Assembly: GCA_964453995.1 (NCBI GenBank)
Contig: CAYVQC010000011.1
Span: 22,640 to 86,639, forward strand
Direction: 5' to 3'
Length of the DNA stretch: 64,000 nt
From: SKVR01 sp964453995
GTDB taxonomy: Bacteria > Bacteroidota > Bacteroidia > Bacteroidales > UBA7960
The notes under the pieces were generated by a model, which was not told where the DNA came from, did no database searches, and was given only the letters and a program-made list of their open reading frames with translations. The translations under genes were made by a program, and so were the position numbers. Positions 10,120 through 17,768 of the stretch are shown here, piece by piece. The number at the start of each line of letters is the position of its first letter. Position 1 is the first letter of the stretch.

Positions 10120-10308
10120 TATACCCATCTTGGTTTGGAGCTAATACTGCACCTGACGTTCATTGACTCTGCACTGCAGGATGATGAAAATGTGGTGATT
10201 GGGATTGACACGCATGATTACTCCGGTCGGTTTTTTAATGCTCAGATGGGCAGGCGGCATAGTGTGTTCCTCCGGGCTGAGAAGAAACCAAGTCAGGATG
10301 CAAGCTGA
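10120..10308 (+). pseudogene. Possible gene remnant (short open frame without start)
   Basis: Between a TGA at 10117-10119 and a TGA at 10306-10308 there is a 62-codon open frame with protein-like composition (ends FIDSALQDDENVVIGIDTHD then YSGRFFNAQMGRRHS). It has no ATG near its beginning and is more GC-rich than the flanking intergenic DNA. It could be the tail of a decayed gene or simply a chance open frame; I recognise no family. It sits head-on against the small membrane-protein gene at 10331-10639. Confidence 0.2.
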
Positions 10309-10330
10309 AGCCTTGCCCCAACTACGCCTT

Positions 10331-10639
10331 TTATATGCTTTGCCAGAGGAGTTTTATCAGAAAAAAAAACAACCACACTGCCGCAACAGAAGCCAGTGTG
10401 GTAGCAATGATAACCTTCACCATCCTTTTGAATTCATTTTTACGATTAAAGGCAATTTGTTCACGAATGGCTTTTAACTGGGCAGGGGTGGCTTTGTAGT
10501 AATCGATATTCTTATCACTGAAGACCTGCAGATACTCATTTTTTACCTTTGTAAAGTAAAAGCGCTTCCTGCGCCTGGCCGATTCATTCACCCGCAACCG
10601 GGCAATCATATCAACAATATGTCCTGCTCCTCCTGTCAT
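10331..10639 (-). CDS. Small conserved membrane protein, hypothetical
   Basis: A 102-residue protein, MTGGAGHIVDMIARLRVNES at the start, then a very basic stretch (ARRRKRFYFTKVKNEY), a helical middle and one hydrophobic C-terminal segment (about residues 74-100, VIIATTLASVAAVWLFFFLI). The MTGGAGHI start with a basic patch and a C-terminal membrane anchor is a pattern I recall from conserved hypothetical Bacteroidota proteins, but no function is known to me. A single anchor with a basic cytoplasmic part suggests a membrane-tethered cytosolic domain. It reads in the same direction as the outer-membrane protein gene 52 bases upstream, so the two may be cotranscribed. Confidence 0.65.
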   Translation of the reverse strand: MTGGAGHIVDMIARLRVNESARRRKRFYFTKVKNEYLQVFSDKNIDYYKATPAQLKAIREQIAFNRKNEFKRMVKVIIATTLASVAAVWLFFFLIKLLWQSI

Positions 10640-10691
10640 AAGAAAAGTTTCAATACGTTATTATATGGGGAAGACAGTGAAATATACAAGC

Positions 10692-11216
10692 TTAAAAGTA
10701 GAAAGTAGCCATAATTACCGGAGCCAGTTCAAAGCCAAATCCTCCAGGATTATTAAATCGCATGGACCTTTCATCAGATTGAATAAAGCTTCCCTGAAGT
10801 TCCATTCCCACACTAAACTGGCGGGCAAAAAAATACTCTATTCCAAAAGTTGCTCCTGCAAAGAGATCACTACGCACTTCGTTATCCAGTTCCTCCTCAC
10901 TGGCAGGAACCAATAGCATACTCCCCACCCTGAAACCAAAATAATAGGAGATATCATCAATTTTAAGGTAGTGCCTTGTGGCAATGCCAACGGTGGCATC
11001 AAGCTTATCCTTCTGGAAATAGACAAACCCAAGTACAGGAGTTACAACAAATCTGTCTGTAAGCCAATAAGGTATAAGAAATCCCCATTGCGATTGGTGA
11101 AGGCTAATGGTCATGCCCACCCTGTCCTGGTTATTTACACCCACAGCAGGATGTTGTGCCTGGACATAAAAACTAATGAATAGCAAAAAAACTATTGGAA
11201 TGAGTTTCTTGGGCAT
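10692..11216 (-). CDS. Outer-membrane beta-barrel protein
   Basis: A 174-residue protein with a clear signal peptide (MPKKLIPIVFLLFISFYVQAQ). The mature part alternates polar and aromatic residues in short strands (YFQKDKLDATVGIATRHYLK, YYFGFRVGSML, FFARQFSVGMELQGSF) and ends in MATFYF. A terminal aromatic residue is the usual signature of BAM-inserted barrels. The length fits an eight-stranded barrel of the OmpW/OprF-N/porin-like kind often annotated as 'outer membrane beta-barrel protein'. No ligand can be named. A TAACTTTG box on the minus strand at 11263-11270 lies about 47 bases before the start. Confidence 0.8.
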   Translation of the reverse strand: MPKKLIPIVFLLFISFYVQAQHPAVGVNNQDRVGMTISLHQSQWGFLIPYWLTDRFVVTPVLGFVYFQKDKLDATVGIATRHYLKIDDISYYFGFRVGSMLLVPASEEELDNEVRSDLFAGATFGIEYFFARQFSVGMELQGSFIQSDERSMRFNNPGGFGFELAPVIMATFYF

Positions 11217-11262
11217 AAGCGAAAATTTTTAACAAAACAATATGGCTTGCAAATGCAGATTA

Positions 11263-11292
11263 CAAAGTTATGATAATCCAAATACCAAACAA
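11263..11292 (-). promoter_or_regulatory. Bacteroidota-type promoter for the 10692-11216 gene
   Basis: On the minus strand TAACTTTG (11270-11263) matches the TAnnTTTG -7 consensus. A TTG at 11292-11290 lies 19 bases upstream in the position of the -33 element. The distance to the start codon is about 47 bases. Confidence 0.5.
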
Positions 11293-11318
11293 TCGGTAAT
11301 ATCACCAAGAAAAAAACA

Positions 11319-11356
11319 CGGGGTTTAAGATGCTCAGGCATACATCTTAAACCCCG
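11319..11356 (-). terminator. Strong intrinsic terminator after the NTF2-like gene
   Basis: CGGGGTTTAAGATG (11319-11332) and CATCTTAAACCCCG (11343-11356) form a perfect 14-base-pair stem with a 10-base loop. On the minus strand it is followed by GTGTTTTTTTTC. It ends transcription of the gene at 11407-11874. Confidence 0.85.
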
Positions 11357-11406
11357 CAAAAGAACTTTAAAAATTCGATACTACTCTTTAATGGTAAGGA
11401 TTTTGG

Positions 11407-11874
11407 CTATGATAAAGACTCGTCTTTGACCCCTATGAGAGAGCAATGATAGCGAGACTCTTTCCATTCACTGCCTTCTTTTTTCCATATGATGGTAGAT
11501 ATCACACTGAATCTCATTCGCTTAGCTCCTACAACAAACATTTGGTCAAAATCGACCACGCAATAACCCATATCATTTCGTTTCAGAGCTTCATAATTGG
11601 TGATCTCCGACCAGGTTAGGGCATTCATGGCCTTAAGTTTTCCAAACAAACCGGTAAACCAGTTTTCCCAGCCTTCGCGGTCGCGAATGATCTCCGCTCC
11701 CCCTTCGGTGTTGATATCAATGATACCAAAATCATCATTACAGATTTGTGATAACCGGTCAAAATTATGATCCCTTACACAGTCGAGCAATTCAACAGTA
11801 AGGTCAAAAAAGGGTTTTTGTTTCATTGCTTCCGGATAAGCAATGGTGTCTACTTTTTCTAAGAAATCGATCAT
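11407..11874 (-). CDS. NTF2-like (SnoaL/DUF4440-type) protein
   Basis: A 155-residue soluble protein without signal peptide. It has the alpha+beta order of the NTF2-like fold: an N-terminal helix pair (TVELLDCVRDHNFDRLSQIC), then NDDFGIIDI, a W..WF..LF helix (GWENWFTGLFGKL) and long C-terminal strands (MGYCVVDFDQMF, VISTIIWKKEGSEWK, YHCSLI). The final WKKEGSEWKESRYHCS segment is typical of SnoaL-like and DUF4440 proteins, which include polyketide cyclases, steroid isomerases and many binding proteins. The pocket chemistry cannot be read reliably, so no reaction is proposed. It stands as a single transcription unit with its own strong terminator, between the outer-membrane protein and the rhodopsin. 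Confidence 0.65.
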   Translation of the reverse strand: MIDFLEKVDTIAYPEAMKQKPFFDLTVELLDCVRDHNFDRLSQICNDDFGIIDINTEGGAEIIRDREGWENWFTGLFGKLKAMNALTWSEITNYEALKRNDMGYCVVDFDQMFVVGAKRMRFSVISTIIWKKEGSEWKESRYHCSLIGVKDESLS

Positions 11875-11978
11875 GACAATATTTTTTATGGTTAAAGAAA
11901 CTCAGGGGAGGAATAAGAGCATGTAAGCATGTTTTTCAGGATTTGGATCGTGCGCTAAACCGAGGCAATGAAAAAAAA

Positions 11979-12052
11979 GGTCATGAGGAAAACGACAATA
12001 ATTTGTTTACAATAAAAATTTGAAGAAACAGATAAGACAAAACCTCATGACC
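11979..12052 (-). terminator. Long-loop inverted repeat downstream of the rhodopsin gene
   Basis: GGTCATGAGG (11979-11988) and CCTCATGACC (12043-12052) are perfect inverted copies with a 54-base loop. On the minus strand the second arm runs straight into eight T residues. The layout (10-12 bp stem, 52-54 base loop, T run) is the same as at 565-640. Likely terminator for the gene at 12078. Confidence 0.6.
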
Positions 12053-12077
12053 CTTAGATCCTGGAAAAGATTACTTA

Positions 12078-12911
12078 TTATTCATCGGTATAGCCTTCGG
12101 CAATGCTCATATACCTGGCTACCACAGTAAGAAGTACTCCGTAAATAACTTTAGAAGCAACATCGGCAATGGTATAAGTTATTTGTCTTCCCACAATACC
12201 GGCTTCATTAAACAATCCACCTTCGATACCCAACAGGTGAGGCATCAGGTACGCACCAGGGTATAGCATCCAGGAAACTAAGAACAAGGTCCAGATGGAG
12301 CCAAGTGCTTTCTGGGCTTTGGCAGGAATACCTTCTTTTCCTTCATTAATAACGCGACGCATTAATACCAGGATGTGAATGAAGAATACAGTTGAAATAG
12401 CTCCCCATACAGCGAAAGCAACAAAATTGGTTACTTCATAAAACTGACCAATATACCCTGTAATGATCATGGCAGCTCCTGAGAACCAAAACTGATTTCT
12501 GATACTCGAAAAGCTGGAACGGGTAAGAGAAACTACAAAGAGAATCTGGAAGAGCAACATGGGTACATCAATAAGCCAGTTTAGATATCGGTACCCATTG
12601 TTAAACAAATCTTTTCCATCGCCAAGAAAATATCTTCCCTTTTCTGCATCAAAAACGAAACTGGAGGTCCAGTTTTCTGCCTGGGCATACAGCAGCAAAA
12701 ATGCTGAAACCATTACTACCACCGACAATACGGAAGAGGTGCGGAATCGGGGTGCAACGGTTTTAATGGTAAGGATAAAATAAAACAAACCTGCCAGCAT
12801 TACCGCATAACCCAGTGTAAGAACATGAGCCACCATCTGGTAGGCCATTTCGCTAAGTCCCTGCTCAAGACCCACATAGTTTTCAAAAGTAGCATTACCT
12901 AAATTACTCAT
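12078..12911 (-). CDS. Light-driven sodium-pumping rhodopsin (NDQ type, KR2-like)
   Basis: A 277-residue seven-helix retinal protein that should pump Na+ out of the cell when illuminated. Helix C reads RYLNWLIDVPMLLFQIL: Asn111, Asp115 and Gln122 replace the Asp-Thr-Glu/Asp of proton pumps, which is the NDQ signature of sodium pumps. Helix G reads IADVASKVIYGVL, with the retinal Schiff-base Lys254 and Asp250. Arg108, His29, Glu10, Ser69, Glu159 and Arg242 correspond to KR2 Arg109, His30, Glu11, Ser70, Glu160 and Arg243 as I remember them, a constant shift of one. Long stretches (NGYRYLNWLIDVPMLLFQIL, FYEV) look identical to KR2 of Krokinobacter. At two KR2 ion-uptake positions the residues differ: Ser60 for Asn61 and Thr262 for Gly263. 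No retinal synthesis gene (blh, crt) is in the window. It appears to be a single-gene transcript. Confidence 0.96.
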   Translation of the reverse strand: MSNLGNATFENYVGLEQGLSEMAYQMVAHVLTLGYAVMLAGLFYFILTIKTVAPRFRTSSVLSVVVMVSAFLLLYAQAENWTSSFVFDAEKGRYFLGDGKDLFNNGYRYLNWLIDVPMLLFQILFVVSLTRSSFSSIRNQFWFSGAAMIITGYIGQFYEVTNFVAFAVWGAISTVFFIHILVLMRRVINEGKEGIPAKAQKALGSIWTLFLVSWMLYPGAYLMPHLLGIEGGLFNEAGIVGRQITYTIADVASKVIYGVLLTVVARYMSIAEGYTDE

Positions 12912-12981
12912 AGCTGAAAATATTTAAATTGGGTTTATAAAAATTTTGTGAACAAGCAGATAACGGAAACAAAAGATGTTT

Positions 12982-13011
12982 TGTTTAACTTTATTCTAAA
13001 TTTATTAAACA
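12982..13011. promoter_or_regulatory. Inverted repeat upstream of the rhodopsin gene, candidate operator
   Basis: TGTTTAA (12982-12988) and TTAAACA (13005-13011) are perfect inverted copies with 16 bases between, 71-100 bases upstream of the rhodopsin ATG in a very AT-rich stretch. The separation of arm centres (23 bases, about two helical turns) suits a dimeric regulator. No clean TAnnTTTG box is visible between this repeat and the start codon. The binding protein is unknown; a light- or redox-responsive regulator would be logical but is inference. Confidence 0.4.
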
Positions 13012-13074
13012 TTTTTCCTAAACTGCTAAAAGTGCTGTATTCATGCTTCGATTATTCTCCCCCCAAAATAAAAA

Positions 13075-13103
13075 GAGAGCATGACCCCACAGGTCATACT
13101 CTC
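13075..13103 (-). terminator. Terminator of the dihydroorotate-dehydrogenase-like gene
   Basis: GAGAGCATGACC (13075-13086) and GGTCATACTCTC (13092-13103) form a 12-bp stem with one mismatch and a 5-base loop, followed on the minus strand by TTTTATTTTGGGG. It separates the 13170-14156 gene from the rhodopsin gene, so the rhodopsin is transcribed on its own. Confidence 0.75.
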
Positions 13104-13169
13104 CAGTAACCGAATTTTCAGCAGCATCCAGGTAAGTGCAATGCCTGTATGCTTGCCGGCTGCTGTAAT

Positions 13170-14156
13170 TTATTCTATCCCGGCAAAATGTTTCATAAAT
13201 TGTACCCGTTGGAAAATGGCAGGATTATCCGATTTCTTATGGCTGAGTTTTCCACGGAAATCATCAATTTTGGTAAAGTTATTTTTTTCCATCCAATAAT
13301 TGAGACCCTGCAACATAAAAGTGATCTGGTCGAAACCGTTTTTGTACAATGTGCTGCAAACCTGCACCGCATGGGCTCCTGCCAACAATTGTTTTACAAT
13401 ACCCTGTCCGTCGTGCACCCCGGTAGAAGCACACAGATCAGTTTGAACCCTGTCAGCAAGGATTGCGATCCAGCGAAGTGAGGTAGATATCTCTTCAGGC
13501 GTACTATAAAGGTTTCCGGGTTTTACCACAAATTTCTCCACGTCGATATCGGGATTATAAAACCTGTTGAATAATACCAATCCTTTAATACCTGTCCAGG
13601 AAAGTTTCTTGATCATTTCTGCCAATCCTGAAAAATGGTAGGAGATTTTCAGGGCAATGGGAATGGTAACATGTTTTTTAACATTCTCCACAATATCAAA
13701 ATAGAGCTGCTCATATTCTTCAGAAGGTCTGTCGATATCGGCAGGCAGGGCAAAAACATTGAGCTCCAGGGCATCTGCTCCGGCATTCTGTATTTCTTCG
13801 GCAAAGGCAGGCCACTCTTCCGATGTAACACAGTTGATACTGGCGATAACGGGTATGGTAAGAGTGCTTTTAGCACTTTTAATCAGGTTAAGATAATCTG
13901 AAATGGTTTGTGCCCTGCTGTAGTTTTTGATATAATCATCAGCCTCAGTGTAAGAGTTATGCATATCTTCATGAGAAAACACCTTTTTGATCTCCAGTTT
14001 GATTTGTTCTTCAAACAAAGACTTCAAAACAACTGCCCCGGCCCCTTTTTCCTCTATAGTTTTCAGGTTGTTAATATTTCGGGTAAGTCCTGAACTGCCA
14101 ACAATTAGCGGGTTCTTCAGTGTCAGTCCCATATACCTGGTCGATAAGTCAGTCAT
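13170..14156 (-). CDS. Dihydroorotate dehydrogenase-like flavoprotein
   Basis: A 328-residue soluble TIM-barrel protein of the dihydroorotate dehydrogenase/FMN family. The start (LSTRYMGLTLKNPLIVGSSG) and GAGAVVLKSLFEEQI match class 1 DHOD N-termini. IPVIASINCVTSEEW (about residues 98-112), ADALELNVF, IPIALKISYHF and CASTGVHDGQGIVKQLLAGA with AVQVCSTLY are the FMN-binding barrel strands. The usual NxSCPN loop of true PyrD is not present: ALELNVFALP is found there instead. That is why such proteins are called 'DHOD-like' and their substrate is not established. A role in pyrimidine synthesis should not be assumed. It is a single-gene unit with a good promoter and its own terminator. Confidence 0.8.
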   Translation of the reverse strand: MTDLSTRYMGLTLKNPLIVGSSGLTRNINNLKTIEEKGAGAVVLKSLFEEQIKLEIKKVFSHEDMHNSYTEADDYIKNYSRAQTISDYLNLIKSAKSTLTIPVIASINCVTSEEWPAFAEEIQNAGADALELNVFALPADIDRPSEEYEQLYFDIVENVKKHVTIPIALKISYHFSGLAEMIKKLSWTGIKGLVLFNRFYNPDIDVEKFVVKPGNLYSTPEEISTSLRWIAILADRVQTDLCASTGVHDGQGIVKQLLAGAHAVQVCSTLYKNGFDQITFMLQGLNYWMEKNNFTKIDDFRGKLSHKKSDNPAIFQRVQFMKHFAGIE

Positions 14157-14204
14157 ATCTTTTCAATTTTGGTTTATACTATCAGAAGTATGCGTTTTAT
14201 GATA

Positions 14205-14236
14205 CAAATTTATGTATTCATCTTCCTGACAACAAA
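14205..14236 (-). promoter_or_regulatory. Promoter of the dihydroorotate-dehydrogenase-like gene
   Basis: On the minus strand TTTG (14236-14233), 20 bases, then TAAATTTG (14212-14205) closely match the Bacteroidota -33/-7 consensus. Transcription would start near 14198, about 42 bases before the ATG at 14156. Confidence 0.7.
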
Positions 14237-14345
14237 CCTACATAAAATTTAAAAAAGGATGACAGTAGGAATTAAAAATATTTGGCAATTTCACCTAAAA
14301 ATTCAAAAACCGAAATACACTTAATGAACCTACAAAGGAGAAAAG

Positions 14346-14353
14346 TATCTTTG
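14346..14353 (+). promoter_or_regulatory. -7 box of the nucleoside-kinase gene
   Basis: TATCTTTG matches TAnnTTTG, about 97 bases before the ATG at 14450. No clear TTTG at the -33 distance. The leader behind it contains GGCTGAGA and ACCCTTAACCTGA, which recall parts of a TPP riboswitch, but the remaining parts are missing (see rejected items). Confidence 0.45.
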
Positions 14354-14449
14354 TCACTCAAATTCTGCTTTTGCCCCATATGGCCATAAGGCTGAGATGT
14401 GCACAGAAGAGAAAAACCCTTAACCTGACACATAAAATCAAAACGCTAC

Positions 14450-15970
14450 ATGGAAGTTGCTGCACAAAAGAACCAAAGGGTAAGCCCTACCACAGCAAAA
14501 TTATCATTCAGAAATCTTCTGGAACCTTTACTGGTAATCTTCAACAAAGCGGCAGCAGGTATTTTTCCCGGTAAAGAGTATTATATAACCTACAGTATTC
14601 CGGGCGGGGTATATGGTTATTTTAAAAACTTCACCCCTGATCCTGACCAAACCAGAAAACTTCGCTACCGTATAAAGGAACTTATTGGTGAAAGCCTGAA
14701 TTTTAAACAGGAAATACTCCCAAAGGAGAAGATCATTCGTTATTTTGAGCTACACAACAGAACTGATGTGCTCGAATTGCTGTATTCAAATCATAATGAA
14801 GCAGAACAGGGGCTTCACCTTGCACACCTCAATGGCAACGGAGAGTTGTTTCTCAATCATGTAAATGAGAACTACGAACTGCTCAACAATTTCCAGTTTT
14901 TCAAATTCAAAAAAGGCTTCTTTCTCATTGCAGATCCTGACTTCTATGAAAGGGTGATGCCTGCCAGGCTGGAGCTGAGCAAGTATTTGAAAAGGTTTGA
15001 AGAATCGGAAGAATCAATGAAACAAATGGGCATCGAAAATTTTGCCCAGCTCAATGAAGTAATCGATAATGGCGAATTGCCAGAATTCATAAAAATCTCC
15101 GAAGCATACCAGGCCAGGCGTATTGGGCGCATTGCTGACAATATCATCAGCCATCCGCTGAAACCCAGGTTGATTTTTCTTGCAGGACCTACCTCTTCAG
15201 GAAAAACCACATCGGCCAACAGGTTGTCTATAGAACTGAAGGTACTGGGCAAAAAAGTACTGATCATGTCGCTGGACAACTTTTATTTGCCTCATTCGCG
15301 TATTCCGCATGATCTCCATACAGGGCTGCAGAACTTCGAACTGATTACCGCCCTCGATCTGGATCTGTTTCGCAGAACCATAAACAAACTGTTGGCGGGA
15401 GACAGTGTGTATCTGCCAAGATATCATTTCGATGGTAAAGGTGCTACCCCTGATACACAACCTACTTCAATTACACCTGACACCTATATTATCGTAGAGG
15501 GAATTCACGGCCTTAATCCTGAATTATGGAAAGAAGCTCTGGATATTGACTCTTACAGGCTCTATGTTTCAGCACTTAACACACTGAATATACACGACCA
15601 CCTTCCCCTTTCCACCTCCGATCACCGTCTTATACGGCGTTTGGTAAGAGATCATTTGTTCAGAGGCTACAGTTTCAATGAAACCATAAAAAGATGGCCC
15701 GATGTAATGGAAAATGAATACCACAGCATTTTCCCCTTCCAGGAAAGCGCACATGCCATATTTAACTCTTCACTCATTTATGAGATTGCCGTATTTGCAC
15801 ATTATGCACCTGGTATCCTCAAAGATGAACTTGCAGAGAATGAAGTGATTAAAGAAGAGGTTCGCAGGCTCAACCGCATCCTGGGCATGCTAAAGCCCAT
15901 CAATCCCAAAGATATTCCACCCACCAGTATTTTAAGGGAATTTATTGGCGGAAGCAGTTTTATTTACTGA
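14450..15970 (+). CDS. Uridine kinase-like nucleoside kinase with ThrRS-type N-terminal domain
   Basis: A 506-residue soluble protein. The C-terminal half is a phosphoribulokinase/uridine kinase P-loop domain: Walker A AGPTSSGKTT at about residue 245, MSLDNFYLPHSRIPHD (nucleoside-binding and catalytic Asp region) at about 278-292, PRYHFDGKG at about 325, IIVEGIHGLNP (Walker B-like) at about 348 and RRLVRDHLFRGYS near 400. It should phosphorylate a nucleoside at the 5' position using NTP. The N-terminal part contains FKQEILPKEKIIRYFELHNR, resembling the second additional domain of threonyl-tRNA synthetase that is fused to uridine-kinase-like domains in several bacteria. The substrate cannot be read from sequence; uridine/cytidine is the family expectation. 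It is monocistronic by context. Confidence 0.85.
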   Translation: MEVAAQKNQRVSPTTAKLSFRNLLEPLLVIFNKAAAGIFPGKEYYITYSIPGGVYGYFKNFTPDPDQTRKLRYRIKELIGESLNFKQEILPKEKIIRYFELHNRTDVLELLYSNHNEAEQGLHLAHLNGNGELFLNHVNENYELLNNFQFFKFKKGFFLIADPDFYERVMPARLELSKYLKRFEESEESMKQMGIENFAQLNEVIDNGELPEFIKISEAYQARRIGRIADNIISHPLKPRLIFLAGPTSSGKTTSANRLSIELKVLGKKVLIMSLDNFYLPHSRIPHDLHTGLQNFELITALDLDLFRRTINKLLAGDSVYLPRYHFDGKGATPDTQPTSITPDTYIIVEGIHGLNPELWKEALDIDSYRLYVSALNTLNIHDHLPLSTSDHRLIRRLVRDHLFRGYSFNETIKRWPDVMENEYHSIFPFQESAHAIFNSSLIYEIAVFAHYAPGILKDELAENEVIKEEVRRLNRILGMLKPINPKDIPPTSILREFIGGSSFIY

Positions 15971-16042
15971 TTTCCCAGAGAGGACTTTTCACGATTCTTT
16001 CAAGATCACCAGGTATTATTTCGCATTATCATTAAACAGTCG

Positions 16043-16072
16043 TTTGTCTGAAGGATTTTTTTTATACTTTTG
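16043..16072 (+). promoter_or_regulatory. Promoter of the first FadL-like gene
   Basis: TTTG at 16043-16046 and TACTTTTG at 16065-16072 are spaced by 18 bases, an excellent match to the Bacteroidota -33/-7 promoter. The start codon follows 74 bases later. Confidence 0.75.
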
Positions 16073-16146
16073 TCTGCCGAAAAACGACAGAGGTAATATA
16101 TTTATTACCTCTTAATTACGACAAAACTAACTAAAACCAGATTATC

Positions 16147-17703
16147 ATGAAGAAAAACCTTATCAGATTAATGGTGGCTTTGTTTCTGTTGCCCTTCACT
16201 GCTTTTGCCGGTGGTATTGTTACCAATACCAATCAAAGTGCATCCTTTATCCGCAAGCCGGTGCAGGATGCGGTCATTAATGCAACCTCAACCTATTACA
16301 ATCCTGCAGGTCTTTCGTTTCTTGAGGATGGATTTCATTTTTCCATCAGCAACCAGTCCATTACCCAAACACGGAAGATATCAAGTACATTTCCCGGAAT
16401 GGGCCGCAGTGAGTTTGAAGGTGGTGTAAACGCACCATTATTTCCTACTGTTTATGCTGTTTACAAAACCGGGGCACTGGCTTTCTCGCTGGGTTTCAAC
16501 CCCATTGGAGGTGGAGGAAGTGCTCAGTTTGAAGAAGGGCTGCCCTCTTTTGAGCAACAGGTGGCAGTTTTGCCAGGCAGCTTAAGCCTTGCCGGCATAC
16601 CCACAACAGACTATTCCATGGATGCTTCTTTTGACGGCAGCTCCCTCAACTGGGGCCTACAGTTTAATGCTTCCTATGCCATCAATGACATGATTGGTGT
16701 AAGTGCCGGACTACGCTACATCATTGCCAATAACAGCTATACAGGCCATCTGAAGGATATCATGATCAATCCTAATCATCCTTTGAATGCTGAAGGGCCG
16801 GGAAATATGATCTCTGCACCAGTATTTTTCTCTACCCTTTATGCCGCCGCCAATGAAGCAGCAACATCAATGCAACCCATCATTGATGGAGGAGGCGAAA
16901 ACTTTACACTTACCCAGCTTGTAGGAGGTGGTTTTATAACACAGGCTGAAGCCGACATGCTGGCGGGTGGACTCGGTGACAATTATGATCCCAACATGAC
17001 CGCAGCACAAATCCAGGGGGCCTATCTGCAAAATGCTGACATGATGTCCGACCTGGTCACATCCACATCTGACATGCAACTTGATGCCAGCCAGAGCGGT
17101 ACCGGTATTATTCCCGTTTTTGGGATCAACTTCAAAGTCTCTGAAGACCTGAATTTTGGCATCAAATACGAACACAGGGCATCTATCAAACTTACCAATT
17201 CTACTACTGTTGACGATGTAGGCATGTACCCTGACGGAGATGAAGTTGCTGCAGATATGCCCGCTATGCTTTCCCTGGGGGCAAGCTACAGGATAATACC
17301 CGATCTTAGGCTCTCCGGAGGATTCCACTATTATTTCGACAAAAGTGCTGATTATGGTAAAACCCTTCCCAACGAGGAAGTTATCGACAACAACTTCTGG
17401 GAAGCAGGTTTGGGACTGGAATATTTACTTTCCGATAATTTCCTTCTCAGTGCCGGCTATTTGCGTACACAAACCGGAGTAAATGATCTTTACCACAGTG
17501 ATCTGAGCCATAGCCTCAGCACCAATTCCATTGGTGGTGGACTCAAATATATGTTCAACAGCAACCTGGCTCTCAATGTTGGCGTTATGACCACCATGTA
17601 CGAACCCTATACCAAAGATTTTTCATTGAGCGGCATCTCCTACTCTGAAAACTACGACAGGAGTGCACTCACTTTTGCTGTTGGTGTAGATTTCAGTTTA
17701 TGA
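16147..17703 (+). CDS. OmpP1/FadL-family outer-membrane transporter
   Basis: A 518-residue protein with signal peptide (MKKNLIRLMVALFLLPFTAFA). The mature start GGIVTNTNQSASFIRKPVQD, the stretch DAVINATSTYYNPAGLSFLE and the later GINFKVSEDLNFGIKYEHR and GASYRIIPDLRLSGGFHYYF are hallmarks of the OmpP1/FadL/TodX family. These 14-stranded barrels have an N-terminal plug and move long-chain fatty acids or other hydrophobic compounds across the outer membrane. It ends in VGVDFSL with aromatic barrel strands before it. A second, shorter FadL-like gene begins 299 bases downstream, after a terminator, so the two are separately transcribed but probably related in job. The substrate cannot be specified. 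Confidence 0.9.
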   Translation: MKKNLIRLMVALFLLPFTAFAGGIVTNTNQSASFIRKPVQDAVINATSTYYNPAGLSFLEDGFHFSISNQSITQTRKISSTFPGMGRSEFEGGVNAPLFPTVYAVYKTGALAFSLGFNPIGGGGSAQFEEGLPSFEQQVAVLPGSLSLAGIPTTDYSMDASFDGSSLNWGLQFNASYAINDMIGVSAGLRYIIANNSYTGHLKDIMINPNHPLNAEGPGNMISAPVFFSTLYAAANEAATSMQPIIDGGGENFTLTQLVGGGFITQAEADMLAGGLGDNYDPNMTAAQIQGAYLQNADMMSDLVTSTSDMQLDASQSGTGIIPVFGINFKVSEDLNFGIKYEHRASIKLTNSTTVDDVGMYPDGDEVAADMPAMLSLGASYRIIPDLRLSGGFHYYFDKSADYGKTLPNEEVIDNNFWEAGLGLEYLLSDNFLLSAGYLRTQTGVNDLYHSDLSHSLSTNSIGGGLKYMFNSNLALNVGVMTTMYEPYTKDFSLSGISYSENYDRSALTFAVGVDFSL

Positions 17704-17739
17704 CATAACTGCCCCACACCGGGTTTATAAACACATTTT

Positions 17740-17768
17740 GACCGGACCTCCCAAACTGGGGTCCGGTC
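17740..17768 (+). terminator. Terminator after the first FadL-like gene
   Basis: GACCGGACC (17740-17748) and GGTCCGGTC (17760-17768) form a perfect 9-bp GC-rich stem with an 11-base loop, followed by GGTTTGTT. It lies 36 bases after the stop codon. Confidence 0.75.

Noticed and set aside
14388..14430. TPP-riboswitch-like strings GGCTGAGA and ACCCTTAACCTGA in the leader of the nucleoside kinase gene
   Set aside because: The upstream GGGGTGCC-like arm and the downstream TAATGCC-GCG-AGGGA part of the aptamer are absent, the expected helices do not form, and the gene is unrelated to thiamine.
16867..17328. Minus-strand open frame of 153 codons inside the FadL gene
   Set aside because: It lies fully antisense to a well-supported FadL-family gene and has no family features.
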